A stretch of 64,000 nt of DNA, taken from NCBI GenBank assembly GCA_030512335.1, contig JAULSU010000002.1, forward strand, positions 2,604,001-2,668,000, written 5' to 3'. Source of the stretch: Immersiella caudata. Taxonomy: Eukaryota > Ascomycota > Sordariomycetes > Sordariales > Lasiosphaeriaceae. A model generated the notes under the pieces. The model had not been told where the DNA came from, made no database searches, and saw only the letters and a program-made list of their open reading frames with translations. Below, in pieces: positions 1-9,571 of the stretch (its first letter is position 1; each line of letters begins with the position of its first letter). A program made the position numbers and the translations under genes.

Positions 1-1924
1 CCAGCAGAAAGCGGCCATCTCCTCCTCCGTCCTCGTCAGGGTCGCGAAGCGCGGTCAATCCGGGACCAAGGAAGAAACGTTTGATAGACGCGCTGGCCCA
101 ACAAGCGGAGGAAGAGAGCGAGGGGGAGGAGGGAGAGGACGGGGAAGAGGAGGAGGAATACCGACCGTTTTCCCAAAAAGTTGAGGCGCAAGCATTGCCA
201 CGCCCGATGCTTGATTTGAACTTTAGGGACGAAAGCCCACCAGCTTCTAAGGCGCCGCGAAATGTCGCGCTTTCCGGCGCGGTTGCAACCAAAACAACCG
301 GCCCGAAGTTCACCTACAGTGAGAGAAGAACTATGCTGCAGGAAGATGACTTCATGCTAGGTGGCCTCGGTGGAATTGAAGAAGAGCCAACGAATGGTGC
401 GATGTTCAACTTTGGACGCTTACCACCAGTTTCGACAAGCAGCAAGTTTTCCTTCCTTGACGAAGATGACGAAACTGTGAACACCGGCGCCGTTCGCAGT
501 CTTCACGAGCTGCGACAAGCAGGCGCCAACAGCCGATTTGCCGATGAGATGGACGATATTATGGACCGGATTGGCTCCCCTTTAGCTAAGACCTCGTCGC
601 TGAGGAGAGGCGCTTTGCTTGAGTTGGCGCAGAAACTGATGAAGAAAGAGTTTCGCCAACAGTTCCGCAACCATGGTGATGACGGAAACCTTTTCAAATC
701 GATCGGGGAAGAGACCGATGTTATATCGGGCTATTCACTCCTCGCTATCTTTGTTACCTTACTCGCGGCGTCGTCCTCGGCTCACCTCGTTCAGGAACTC
801 CGTGCTCACAACTTCGCTGCTCTCCTCGCTCGATTGCTAGGGGAGGTCACAGATATTACCCCCCTTACCAAGGACAGGAAGCAAAACGCATCCAAGAATG
901 CTCAGAACACGCTGGCTAGTATCAAATCCTCGTTGTTGACACTGCCGATTTGGGAACCCTGCTCTCCGATATCACTATCCCCGCGGACTCTCGCCCTGAA
1001 ATGCTTGGATTTGATCATGCTGCAGCCTGGCCACACTTCTGGGGAAACCGAAATCTTCTCGCCAGGCGTCACAGATGTCTTGTTTTCGATTCTCTCCACC
1101 GCGCACTGGGACACCCCTTTTGAACAGGAGCAGACAGATCTCTATCTTGCGCTCTACTTGTTGGAAGGCAAGTCTATCAGCGCGATGCAGTCAAGTCTCG
1201 GCCCGAGATGGACGCGTCAGTATGTGCCGACTGCAGTCAATATTCTGGAGAAAGCGCTTCGCCGACCAGTGGACAAGATCAACAAAACGGAGAACCTAGC
1301 ACTCCGTCTTGCCCTCAACACCACCAACAGTAATTTGGAGGCGGCCCGGATGTTTTCCGAGCAAGGGCTGCTCCAGGAGTTGGCTGTATCGGCGTGCGAT
1401 GCCTTCGATGCTGTTTTAAAGTCCATGAAGGCCGATGCATTTTTGAAAGATATCTATGAGAATCTTATCATGATGCTCGGAGTCATGGTCAACTTCATTG
1501 TGTACTATCCCCCAGCGTCGCACGCTCTCGACCAAGGCAGTGAGCAAGAAAGCAATTCTAGCTCTCCTTTAGATCGGCTGATTCGAGTGTTCGCCGATCA
1601 CCACTCAACAACCTCTGACGTAAGTACCTAGCTCCAAAACTTCAGCAATTCATCTCATACTAACCACGACGATAGGCCGACTCCATCGAGAAGTCACAAC
1701 TCAATGTAGCGCTGGGTTACCTCTCCATTCTTTTGGGATATCTCTGCACATACGACCCGATTCGGGAGAGATTTCTTCTGGTACATCCTAAAAAGACACT
1801 ACAACCGCTACTGGACTCGATCAACGAGTTTATCATTGTCAACCACAAGGCAGCTGAGGCCCAACAGTCGCAATTCGGCGCAACCGCGCGGCTACAAAAT
1901 CTACTTGCTCAGCTTCAGGCCTAG
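1..1924 (+). CDS. WAPL/Rad61-like cohesin release factor, 3' part (5' end outside window)
   Basis: Wings-apart-like protein, which with Pds5 opens the cohesin ring and releases it from chromatin in the nucleus. The frame is open from base 3 to the window edge with no start codon inside, so the N-terminus is missing. Two exons are seen: up to 1619 and 1676-1924, joined in phase 0 across a 56-nt GTAAGT...TACTAAC...TAG intron. The visible part begins with a Ser/Pro/Lys-rich tail and a long Asp/Glu tract (about 97-165), then a low-complexity linker holding FTYSERRTML, and from about 500 an alpha-helical repeat domain to the C-terminus (GALLELAQKLMKK, ALKCLDLIML, LGYLSILLGYL). This layout, with an acidic unstructured N-terminus and a helical WAPL domain at the end, is typical of fungal Wapl. 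Assignment rests on overall resemblance, not on a catalytic motif. Confidence 0.75.
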
Positions 1925-3022
1925 TGCGACTAGGACTAAGCGAAGTTTACGACCTGGGATGAAAGACAGAGCGATTGGGACTTTGGGAATGGCTCTTGCA
2001 TAATAATGTTGGGAAATAGGAGCATGGTTTGGCGGACGTAACGACGTCTTTTGGAAGCATTTTGAGATTTGGAGTTTGATGCCTCGAACGAATTACAAGG
2101 AAGGCGGACATTCTGCAGTCCGGGAAAGACGAAATCTATCTTATTCGGCTCTGCACATAGCCGGCGTTGAACGATACCCTGCCCTGGTTGAGCCGTTGGC
2201 ACGTTAGTGAACTTTGGCAGTTTTGTATGAATGGGGTACCTTACCTACACTGTATGAAGAAGATTTGAGCTTTTTGAGCCTCGTGCTGACTGACTCAAGG
2301 AAAGATGAACACTAGATTTCTACCCAAATGAACCCACATCGAACGGGATCTCATACCGGCTTGTGTTCTAGAGCAACGGTGAGGACAGGGGCTAAAGTGT
2401 CAGACAAGTACAACAACGGGTACCCTTGAACCGTTGGCACCAGGCACAGCGCCAGTCTCGACTAGCCCACCAGCGGCGACTCCACCAAGCTTAAAAGCCG
2501 CCCCCTTTGCTTGGATGACAAGGCTTTAGAAAATATACGTCAATAAATCAGGATCCTAATCCTCTGCGTTTGGGAATGAGACCAAGGCAGATCAAGCTGA
2601 AAACACCGGGCCAAAGGACGACTTTGAGTCCCGTATCTTCCTTTCGGGCCTTCCCTACGCCCACCACGCCTCCTAATCCCCGCCCATTTCCACAGCGCGT
2701 CCTTACCGTGCGTGCACGCGACTTTGGACTTACCCCGCCAAGCCAAGTCGCCTCACCCTGCCCTTGAGATTCCCTTACGTTTCTTCCAACAAAAAGGAAG
2801 CAGTTGCTGCTGCTGCTGCTGCAAGACCAAGATTCTTGCCTTTGGTCTGCGACACCGTCCAGTCTCTGTTCTACTGCGTCACGCAACTCTCACGCAGGGT
2901 GCTGCCTCGCAACATCGCGGTTTCCCGACCACCGACAATCGGACCATCACCGTCTCCCCCCCCACCTACCTACCTTACCGTTCCCCCGCACGTCGCGACG
3001 TTGAGCCTCAATACTGGTATAA
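1925..3022. other. Intergenic: WAPL 3' region and Rheb 5' region
   Basis: 1.1 kb between two + strand genes. No convincing coding sequence. The Rheb-proximal half is pyrimidine-rich, as fungal promoters and leaders often are, and carries a (TGC)6 tract at 2805-2822. The Rheb start codon follows directly on a TATAAATG string, so that TATA-like string is too close to serve as its TATA box. Confidence 0.6.
2805..2822. repeat. (TGC)6 trinucleotide repeat
   Basis: Six perfect TGC units lie about 200 bases upstream of the Rheb start codon, probably in its promoter or 5' leader. Non-coding as far as I can tell. Confidence 0.9.
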
Positions 3023-3849
3023 ATGCCCTCTCCGCCAACGAAGCAGCGAAAGATCGCTATTGTCGGCTCTCGCTCGGTTGGTAAGTGCATCTTTTTCACA
3101 TCATCTCACCGGCTTGCGAAAAGGACTCTCGGCAAATCCCCTGAGCTCCCTACCCATCGCCGAACGCAACTAACCAACGCGGGGGTCACCCCCGTCTCAC
3201 AGGCAAGAGCTCACTCGCCGTGCGCTATGTCGACGGCCACTTTGTAGAGAGCTACTACCCGACGATTGAGAACACCTTTAGCAAGGAGATCCGCTACAAG
3301 GGCCAGGACTTCTCGACCGAGATTGTCGACACGGCTGGACAGGCAAGAATCTCACCCACTTATTCACTCACTCACCCCCTTCCTCTCCTTTGTTAACATT
3401 CTCACTAACACCAACCCCAACAGGATGAGTACTCCATCCTAAACTCCAAGCATTTCATTGGTATCCACGGCTACATGCTCGTGTACTCCGTCTCATCGCT
3501 GCCCTCCTTTGAGATGGTGCAAGTCATACGGGACAAGATTCTCAATCATCTTGTAGGCCCCCCTAGCACGCATTCATTTTCGTCCCAGGTTCGCTAACCA
3601 CCTTCCCAGGGCACCGAATCCGTCCCCATCTGCATCGTCGGCAACAAGTGCGATCTCCGCCCGGAGCAGCGCCAGGTGACCGCCGAGGAGGGCAAAGCTC
3701 TAGCTGACAAGTACAACTGCGCCTGGACCGAGGCTAGTGCCCGGTATGGGGAGAACGTATCCAAGGCTTTTGAGCTCCTCATCGGCGAGATTGAGAAGAC
3801 ACAGAACCCCAACGAGCCGGCGGCAGGCGGCAAGTGCGTCGTCATGTGA
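3023..3849 (+). CDS. rhb1: Rheb-type small GTPase
   Basis: Ras-family GTPase that activates TOR complex 1 and, in fungi, affects basic amino acid uptake; it acts on endomembranes. Four exons: 3023-3080, 3203-3342, 3424-3552, 3610-3849 (188 aa). Motifs: P-loop GSRSVGKSS with the Arg that marks Rheb where Ras has Gly12, switch I YYPTIENTF, G3 DTAGQDEYS, G4 NKCD, and a G5-like EASAR. The C-terminal CVVM is a CaaX box for prenylation. Intron 2 (3343-3423) has a GC donor (CAG|GCAAGA); no GT donor nearby keeps the DTAGQ-DEYS join in frame. The gene is convergent with seryl-tRNA synthetase. The length and every G box fit Rheb, so the call is firm; only the symbol is a convention. Confidence 0.93.
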
Positions 3850-4378
3850 GGGGACAGCGGGAATCGTCTCTTATGTGTGGAGGAGTTGGGCACAAGCGGT
3901 AAGGAAGGAGTTGAGGTCGAAACTGGGCGACTATTTTGTTTTCTCATCGCAAGCTGCGAGCGTAACCAAGTTTTCTTCGGTTCCAGTTTATATGTATCTA
4001 GGCTATAGCCGGGATTTGTGGGGATGATCTGGGTACTTGAGCATTTGGGGTATGTTCTTGAGGACGCTCTGTTGTGTTTCACGTCACACGCCCAGCAGCG
4101 TCATTTACTGTTGCGAAGGAAGGACAAGGAAGCTGTCTTCTTGAGGACTCTCGTGGTTCTGCGTTTCATAATGTACCTGGGATGCAACACATAGACTGTT
4201 CACACAGGAATAGAAGCACAATCAAACGCCCGCCGGCTTCTCCAGCAAAAATACACTGAATCGAAAGCGAATGCTTCTGCCTGTCTAGGTTTTAGGGAGT
4301 TGACCTTGCCAAAATGAACAGTCCGTCTTCGTGTTGACCGCCCCGAGTAACGCGTCATGCACTAGAGATTTAGGCGTT
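3850..4378. other. Intergenic between convergent genes
   Basis: 529 bases holding the 3' regions of Rheb (+) and seryl-tRNA synthetase (-). Short ORFs here show no family resemblance. No RNA gene or repeat noticed. Confidence 0.6.
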
Positions 4379-6398
4379 TTACCGGACTGGGATATCCTTC
4401 CCTGCCTCTTTCTTTGGCGGCTGGGCGACAAAGGGGATGAAGTCAGGAGTTTCGGGAAGGTACTGCAACAAAAATTAGCAGCTGGGCCATGGATATTGGT
4501 TGGTTTTGGCATACCTTGCGCAATGGCTCAGGGATCTTGACACCATCTTCGGTCTGGAAGTTCTCCAGAATGGCGCAGATTGTCCTTGTAGTGGCAGTGA
4601 GGGTGGAGTTAAGAGCGTGGACGTAGGTCTTCTTCACGTCTGTCTGCTTCTTCACGCCGTATCGGATCTCGAGATCTCTGCTCTGGTAGTCTGTGCAGTT
4701 GCTGCAGCTGACCAACTCCTTGAACTCTCCTTGGTGGGGGAACCAAGCCTCAAGATCAAGTTTCTTTGCGGCCGCGTTGTCTATTTTCAAATTAGTTGGA
4801 AGAGGTCACTGTATGTTTGAGTAGTGCGTACTCAGTGCGCCAGAGACAATGGCGACAACACGGTATGGGATCCCAAGGGACTTGTAGAAGTCTTCAGAAG
4901 TTGAGATCATGGACTCAAACATCTCCCAAGACCTGAAATATGTGAGTTTTTATCTAGAACAACAACAGCAACAGCAACGAAGAGGCTCACTTCTCAGGTT
5001 CTGTCAGGCAGAATTGTTCGACCTTTGTGAACTCGTGGACACGAAAGATGCCCCAGACGTCTTTCCCGTGCTGTTCTTGGTTAGACACAGCGCCAAAACT
5101 ACGCTGAGGGCATTTGACACTCACAGCACCGGCCTCTTTGCGGAAGCACGTAGAGTAACCTGCGTACTTCAGGGGGAGCTCTTTGGGCTGCAGCCATTCA
5201 TCGCTGTGATAGGCGCTGATAGGTTGCTCGGAGGTCTGGTCTGTGTCAGATTTCGCAGTTCATCTCGAGTATGAATGGGAAGGGGTAGCCTACAGCAATC
5301 AGATACTTGTCTGCCTGGTCACCAGTGACCTTGTACAATTCCTCGTCAAACTGGGAGAGCTGAGCGGTCTTTGCCATCTGTTCCCTAAGCATGAGTTGAG
5401 GCGTCTGAAGCGGGGTGTAACCCCTTTTAGACAGAAACTCGAGACCGTAGTTGATGCAGGCCCTGTCGAATCTTAGCAACTCAGAAATACGCAACCGTGA
5501 TCTTGGGGACGCACTGGTTGAGGAACACGCCCCATTGCTTCAGGAAATACCCTCGGTGGCCCACAACCTTGACACCTCTGTCGGGGTCGTAGCCGTCAAG
5601 CCTGGCGAGGACCTCGTGGTCTAATCCCTCTGTTAGCATAACTCCCTCACCTTGACCATTCACGCGACTCACGAGAGAGAACATTCCGCTTCTCAAAGGT
5701 AACCCCTTCAGGAGCCCAAGTCCTCTCGATTGTATTGTTGTCCTCATTGTTGGAAACCGGAACAGACGCATGCACAATATTGCCAATCGTCTTGACCTTG
5801 ACCTGCTCAAGGGTTAGCCAGCCATCCTCCCCACCCAAACCTCCTCACCGTCAACACACCTTGAGCAACTTCTCCTTCTCCGTTGCGGAAGCAAGCAAGT
5901 CCTTCTTCTCCTTCTCCAGTGCCGCTGCAGCCCAAATTAGCCACCATCTCTCGCCAGCCCCTGGGGCATCCCTAACCTTTCTGCGCCACCAAGTCCGTCA
6001 CATCCTCCTTAGCCTTCTTCTTCGGCCCAATCTTCTTCTGTACCTCATTGATCCTGGCATTAAGCTGGGTAGCCGAGTACGCAGCTATCCTCTACGTCAG
6101 TCACTCTTTCCTTCCCATCTACCCAGATCTCCCTCCAGGGTACACTACGCACTCGTGCGATGATCTTCCCACATGGCAATCACCTCGTCAACCACCTCGA
6201 CAGGCGCAAAGCGCTTGCGCTGGCTCTCCCTGATGAGCTCAGGGTTGCCGCCGCGGTCAGTGACTGTTTGGCACGCAGCGTGTTAGCACTTTGTACATGC
6301 GTACTGGCGGGGTCCAGCTGCCCAAACTCTCTGGTAGGGTGCGCAATCGCAATGCCGCCACAAAAAAAAAACTTACTGAAATCGTTGACGTCGAGCAT
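4379..6398 (-). CDS. SES1: Cytosolic seryl-tRNA synthetase
   Basis: Class II aminoacyl-tRNA synthetase that charges tRNA-Ser in the cytosol. About twelve exons; the first is only 22 nt (6377-6398, MLDVNDF plus one base), followed by 6153-6263, 5977-6084, 5860-5924, 5673-5802, 5515-5620 and 5462 downward. Domains in order: N-terminal tRNA-binding coiled-coil arm (RGGNPELIRESQ to EKEKLLK), then the class II catalytic core with LREQMAKTAQLSQFDEELYKV, TSEQPISAYH (motif 2 region), FRKEAGA, the GKDVWGIFRVHEFTKVEQF stretch, LDLEAWFP, SCSNCTDYQSR, and the motif 3 region with a conserved Arg near STLTATTRTI. It ends in a short Lys-rich tail. The start is fixed by the family N-terminus MLDVNDF. A possible uORF lies just upstream. 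Identity is certain; borders of the middle exons are approximate. Confidence 0.93.
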
Positions 6399-6416
6399 CT
6401 CGGCGGTTTTCTCCGT

Positions 6417-6566
6417 TCAGGTTCGGAAACTCCGAGAAGACCAATACTGGGAGGTGTCAAGAGGATCGGTCGAGCGTTTGGAGGGGCCGTCGCGAAACAC
6501 ACCCGATGGCGGGGCAGAATTATTTCTTGGAGGGGTGAGGGGTTGCGATTGAGTAGGCTCCGACAT
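6417..6566 (-). promoter_or_regulatory. Candidate 49-codon uORF upstream of seryl-tRNA synthetase
   Basis: An ATG at 6566 opens a frame that stops at 6417-6419, 18 bases before the SerRS start. The peptide (MSEPTQSQPL..., Ser/Pro/Arg-rich) is in another frame from SerRS. Whether the transcript starts far enough upstream to include it cannot be judged from sequence. Confidence 0.3.
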
Positions 6567-7204
6567 TTCCATTCACGGCCACCTTGACTGCAATTTCAAC
6601 TTCTTCAAGACCCTCCCTGGCTGAAATTGAAATATTTCACGCACAAGCCACTTATCACGTGTCTTAGCAGGCCCTGGGGAAGTGGGTCCCGAGCCTGGAA
6701 TCCTGGCCAAAAACACTGGGAACCCTAGACACACCCCCCCAAATCTCAGGGTTAGCCACCCCATTCCAGGGTTAACTACGGGAAGATTTTCCCTGAAAGC
6801 TTGGCATTTTCAGAGTCTGGCCGATTGAATTTCATTTCCGCAAAAACCCCATTTTCCGAACTTCCTCAATGTCAATTTCAGAACCCTACGATTAAGTGCC
6901 AGGGGCCTCACGGGTATACCGATAACCTTGTTTTATGCATGTAGCTGGTGAGTCAGGCCGTCGAGTCATAACTGCCGCCATCGTCTTATCTCATCCAACA
7001 TCAGACACCATCGGTATGGCAACTTCATCCCATCTTTACAGGGGAATCGATTCAAGTTCCGTTATTAGATCTTCCAGTCTTAACATAGGTAGCCGCTACA
7101 AATGACTACCATAAACGGTCCCACGCGTATGATGCACCCCATGTCCACGCAACACCAACCATGTTACTCCAAATTCCCAGGAAACAACACGCAAACACCG
7201 ATAG

Positions 7205-7232
7205 AAAAAAAAAAGAAAGAAAAAAAAAAAAA
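7205..7232. repeat. A-rich low-complexity tract
   Basis: Twenty-eight bases of almost pure A with two G interruptions, just beyond the 3' end of the Zn2Cys6 gene. On that gene's strand it reads as a T-rich run. Confidence 0.85.
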
Positions 7233-7372
7233 CCATCTACTGCCTCCAGGCAAGTGCCCACGCTCCCTCGGATTCATCCCATCATAACATCGTAGAGATA
7301 TCGACAAGAGAAGAGAAAAACCACGCCCCTGCTCCATGTCTTCCTGCCAGGTATTCAAATGAGCACACTCAC

Positions 7373-9571
7373 TCAAAAAACAAAAATCTCCGTCCCCTGT
7401 CCCTTCTCTGCGAGCACGTCTGTCACCACCACTCTCCCGCCGATTTCGTCCTGCCTCCTCCGAATCTCACCCATCAACTCCGCGATTTTTCCCTTTCCCT
7501 TTCCCTTCTCACCAGCTTCAACCCCCTGGACGAACAACTCCACCCAGTCTGCCCAGACCTCATCAATCGTCTCTATGCCAGCAACAAACAGCGGAAGCGG
7601 CCAGAGCATACTAGGTAGCTCCCTCGCGTGCAGCTTCTCTCCCTCAGATCGGCGGAGGATAAGAGCAATTTGCAAGATGGACTCCACCGCTGCCTTCGAG
7701 GTTTCGTCGGTGCGAACATCGAGGCGGATGAGTCTCGACCAGAGGATTCTCGTGGTCATGAATGCCGCGTAGGCCGTGAGCCAGTGCAGACTCACACGGC
7801 TAAGCTTCCCCTGCGGTGGCGTGGGCGGCGCTCTAGCCTCGGTGCTGTGATCAGGAGAGTAAGAGGAGGATGGCATTCCGGGCACGATGCCCTGCCGTAG
7901 GACACCCGCTGAAGGGTTGATGGCGATGGCAAGGTCAAAGTCGACCTCTACGCGCTGCATCTCATCGTCAACGGTGCGTTTGACAGCGGCGAGCTCCTCC
8001 CACGCCGTAATATCATCGCCGGCGGTGAGGCTCTGTGTGTGGCGTAGGGCGCGGTAACGGAGGATGCTCGTGAGAAGCCGGAAGGTCTCGTGGAGATGCA
8101 AGGTTGCGGGGATGCGCTCCACGTCCTCGGCTAGGCGGTCTTGGGGGTATTCGGCGCCAAACATGTCAAAGCAAAAGTTGTGTGATCGTTCCAGGATGAG
8201 GTGATAGTCCGGTCGTCCGGTCAGGACATCCAGGAGGGTAGGGAAGCGGAGGTAATCGCTGCTGAAAATGCTGATGCGGATCTGAAGATAACATGCCCAT
8301 AGTAATAGCTTACCAGCAAAGGCTGACAAGTTGAGAATTCCCGTGTTTGCCAACCATCTCGTCATCCTCTCCAACCTGCTACTCGCCGCCTTCAAGTCTC
8401 CTCCCGATACGTCATACCGATTGAGAAAGAACGATGTTGAAATGATGACCTCGGCGACATTGGTCACGGGAACTAGGGTGCCGATCTCGAGTGTCGAATC
8501 AGGCATGCTGATTAATTTCTCAACCTGATCCGACGATTGCGAATACCAGGCGGCGACGGCGGGGTCGGCAACGGCAGGCTCAGTAGTGGTATGTTTTGCT
8601 GTCCAGGCTAGTACCGCTAGTCGCATCGGGCAGTGAGGGGAGCATTTCTGCACGAATTCGGCTACGAACCTGTTGAACGACCAACGAGCGTCTTGCTCGT
8701 TGATGAAGCCGTCTTGGGTGGCAGAGCCCTGGAGATGGCTGCAAGGGTCTGACTCGTCGACAAGAAGCTCGCGGGAACGAGAAGCAGGTCGCTGCCCTGC
8801 CGTGGTGGCCATCATCGTTTCGTCCTTTCGCGTGCGCTTGCGGCGTCGAGGAATCCATTCCTTGGGCGCTTCACGGGCCTGGCTGTGCGATGAGGTCGAA
8901 CCCTCACTGTCGGAGATGGAGTAGGGCTGGGAGCCTGGGGTGGGCGGAAGGAAGGAGGAGTCGAAAACTGGTGGGAGATTCATAGGGGCCGGGACACCAA
9001 GATCCACCCGAGGCATGAAGTCACGCCCTAGGTCTGGATCGATGGCACTGAAGTCGAAGGGGCTCCACATTCCGTTGAATTGGCCCGGGTCGATGGCTGG
9101 GGTAGTCCCGCCAAGAGAGGATGGCGGCGCTAGATGGGCCGTGGACGGTTCTGGGGGGTACGTTGTAGTTGGCTGGGCGAAGGAAAAGGAGCTGAACTGC
9201 GGCTGAAAGTTGGCCACATGGGGGTCATTGCGGACGCTATAGCCGAGGCCAAGATATGTGTGTTGAGAGGCTGGCCCTTGCTGTTGCCGTTTAGGGGCTT
9301 CCACCGGCTCCCGTTTTGACACGGGCTTGGTGTCTACCACCTTCTGCCCATTAGGCGTCGAGACGCGGATCCGAAGGTTGGTATCGAAGGAGCTATGGCA
9401 GGTGATGTTCATCCGCGAGCAGTTCTGGCATGGGTTTCCTCCGTGGCAGCGGACCTTTCTCTTGCGGCACGTCAAGCAGCCTGTAGCTCGCTTTAGCATC
9501 TCTGAGGGCCTACGGGGAAAAGAGGACGACAGGAACTGACCGTGGAATGTTCGTTTCAGTTGCTCGGCCAT
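7373..9571 (-). CDS. Zn(II)2Cys6 fungal transcription factor
   Basis: Intronless 732-residue regulator. The DNA-binding binuclear zinc cluster lies at about residues 32-59: CLTCRKRKVRC, then CQNCSRMNITC, spacing CX2CX6CX5CX2CX6C, with the basic RKRKVR core. Residues about 60-240 are Pro/Ser/Gln-rich and probably disordered. A basic stretch RRRKRTRK near residue 245 may be a second nuclear signal. The second half is helical (WSFNRFVAEFVQKC, ISTSFFLNRYDV, LHLHETFRLLTSILRYRALRH) and resembles the fungal-specific transcription factor 2 type. The first Met gives 24 residues before the basic region; Met25, just before LKRATGCLTC, is an alternative start. A long gene-free region lies upstream, as is common for fungal regulators. 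The target pathway is not readable from the sequence, and no biosynthetic cluster lies next to it. Confidence 0.88.
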   Translation of the reverse strand: MAEQLKRTFHGQFLSSSFPRRPSEMLKRATGCLTCRKRKVRCHGGNPCQNCSRMNITCHSSFDTNLRIRVSTPNGQKVVDTKPVSKREPVEAPKRQQQGPASQHTYLGLGYSVRNDPHVANFQPQFSSFSFAQPTTTYPPEPSTAHLAPPSSLGGTTPAIDPGQFNGMWSPFDFSAIDPDLGRDFMPRVDLGVPAPMNLPPVFDSSFLPPTPGSQPYSISDSEGSTSSHSQAREAPKEWIPRRRKRTRKDETMMATTAGQRPASRSRELLVDESDPCSHLQGSATQDGFINEQDARWSFNRFVAEFVQKCSPHCPMRLAVLAWTAKHTTTEPAVADPAVAAWYSQSSDQVEKLISMPDSTLEIGTLVPVTNVAEVIISTSFFLNRYDVSGGDLKAASSRLERMTRWLANTGILNLSAFAGKLLLWACYLQIRISIFSSDYLRFPTLLDVLTGRPDYHLILERSHNFCFDMFGAEYPQDRLAEDVERIPATLHLHETFRLLTSILRYRALRHTQSLTAGDDITAWEELAAVKRTVDDEMQRVEVDFDLAIAINPSAGVLRQGIVPGMPSSSYSPDHSTEARAPPTPPQGKLSRVSLHWLTAYAAFMTTRILWSRLIRLDVRTDETSKAAVESILQIALILRRSEGEKLHARELPSMLWPLPLFVAGIETIDEVWADWVELFVQGVEAGEKGKGKGKIAELMGEIRRRQDEIGGRVVVTDVLAEKGQGTEIFVF

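Larger units (their letters stand above)
6399..7372. other. Intergenic: SerRS promoter and transcription-factor 3' region
   Basis: 974 bases between two - strand genes. It holds the uORF described separately, the SerRS promoter, an A-rich tract at 7205-7232 and the 3' flank of the Zn2Cys6 gene. No further gene is supported. Confidence 0.55.

Noticed and set aside
2420..2440. TTGAACC motif like a reverse B box
   Set aside because: Flanks cannot form a 5-bp T-stem; no tRNA fold.
9508..9538. GTCAGT...CCGTAG segment early in the Zn2Cys6 gene as an intron
   Set aside because: Only 31 nt, shorter than fungal introns normally are, and the frame is open through it.
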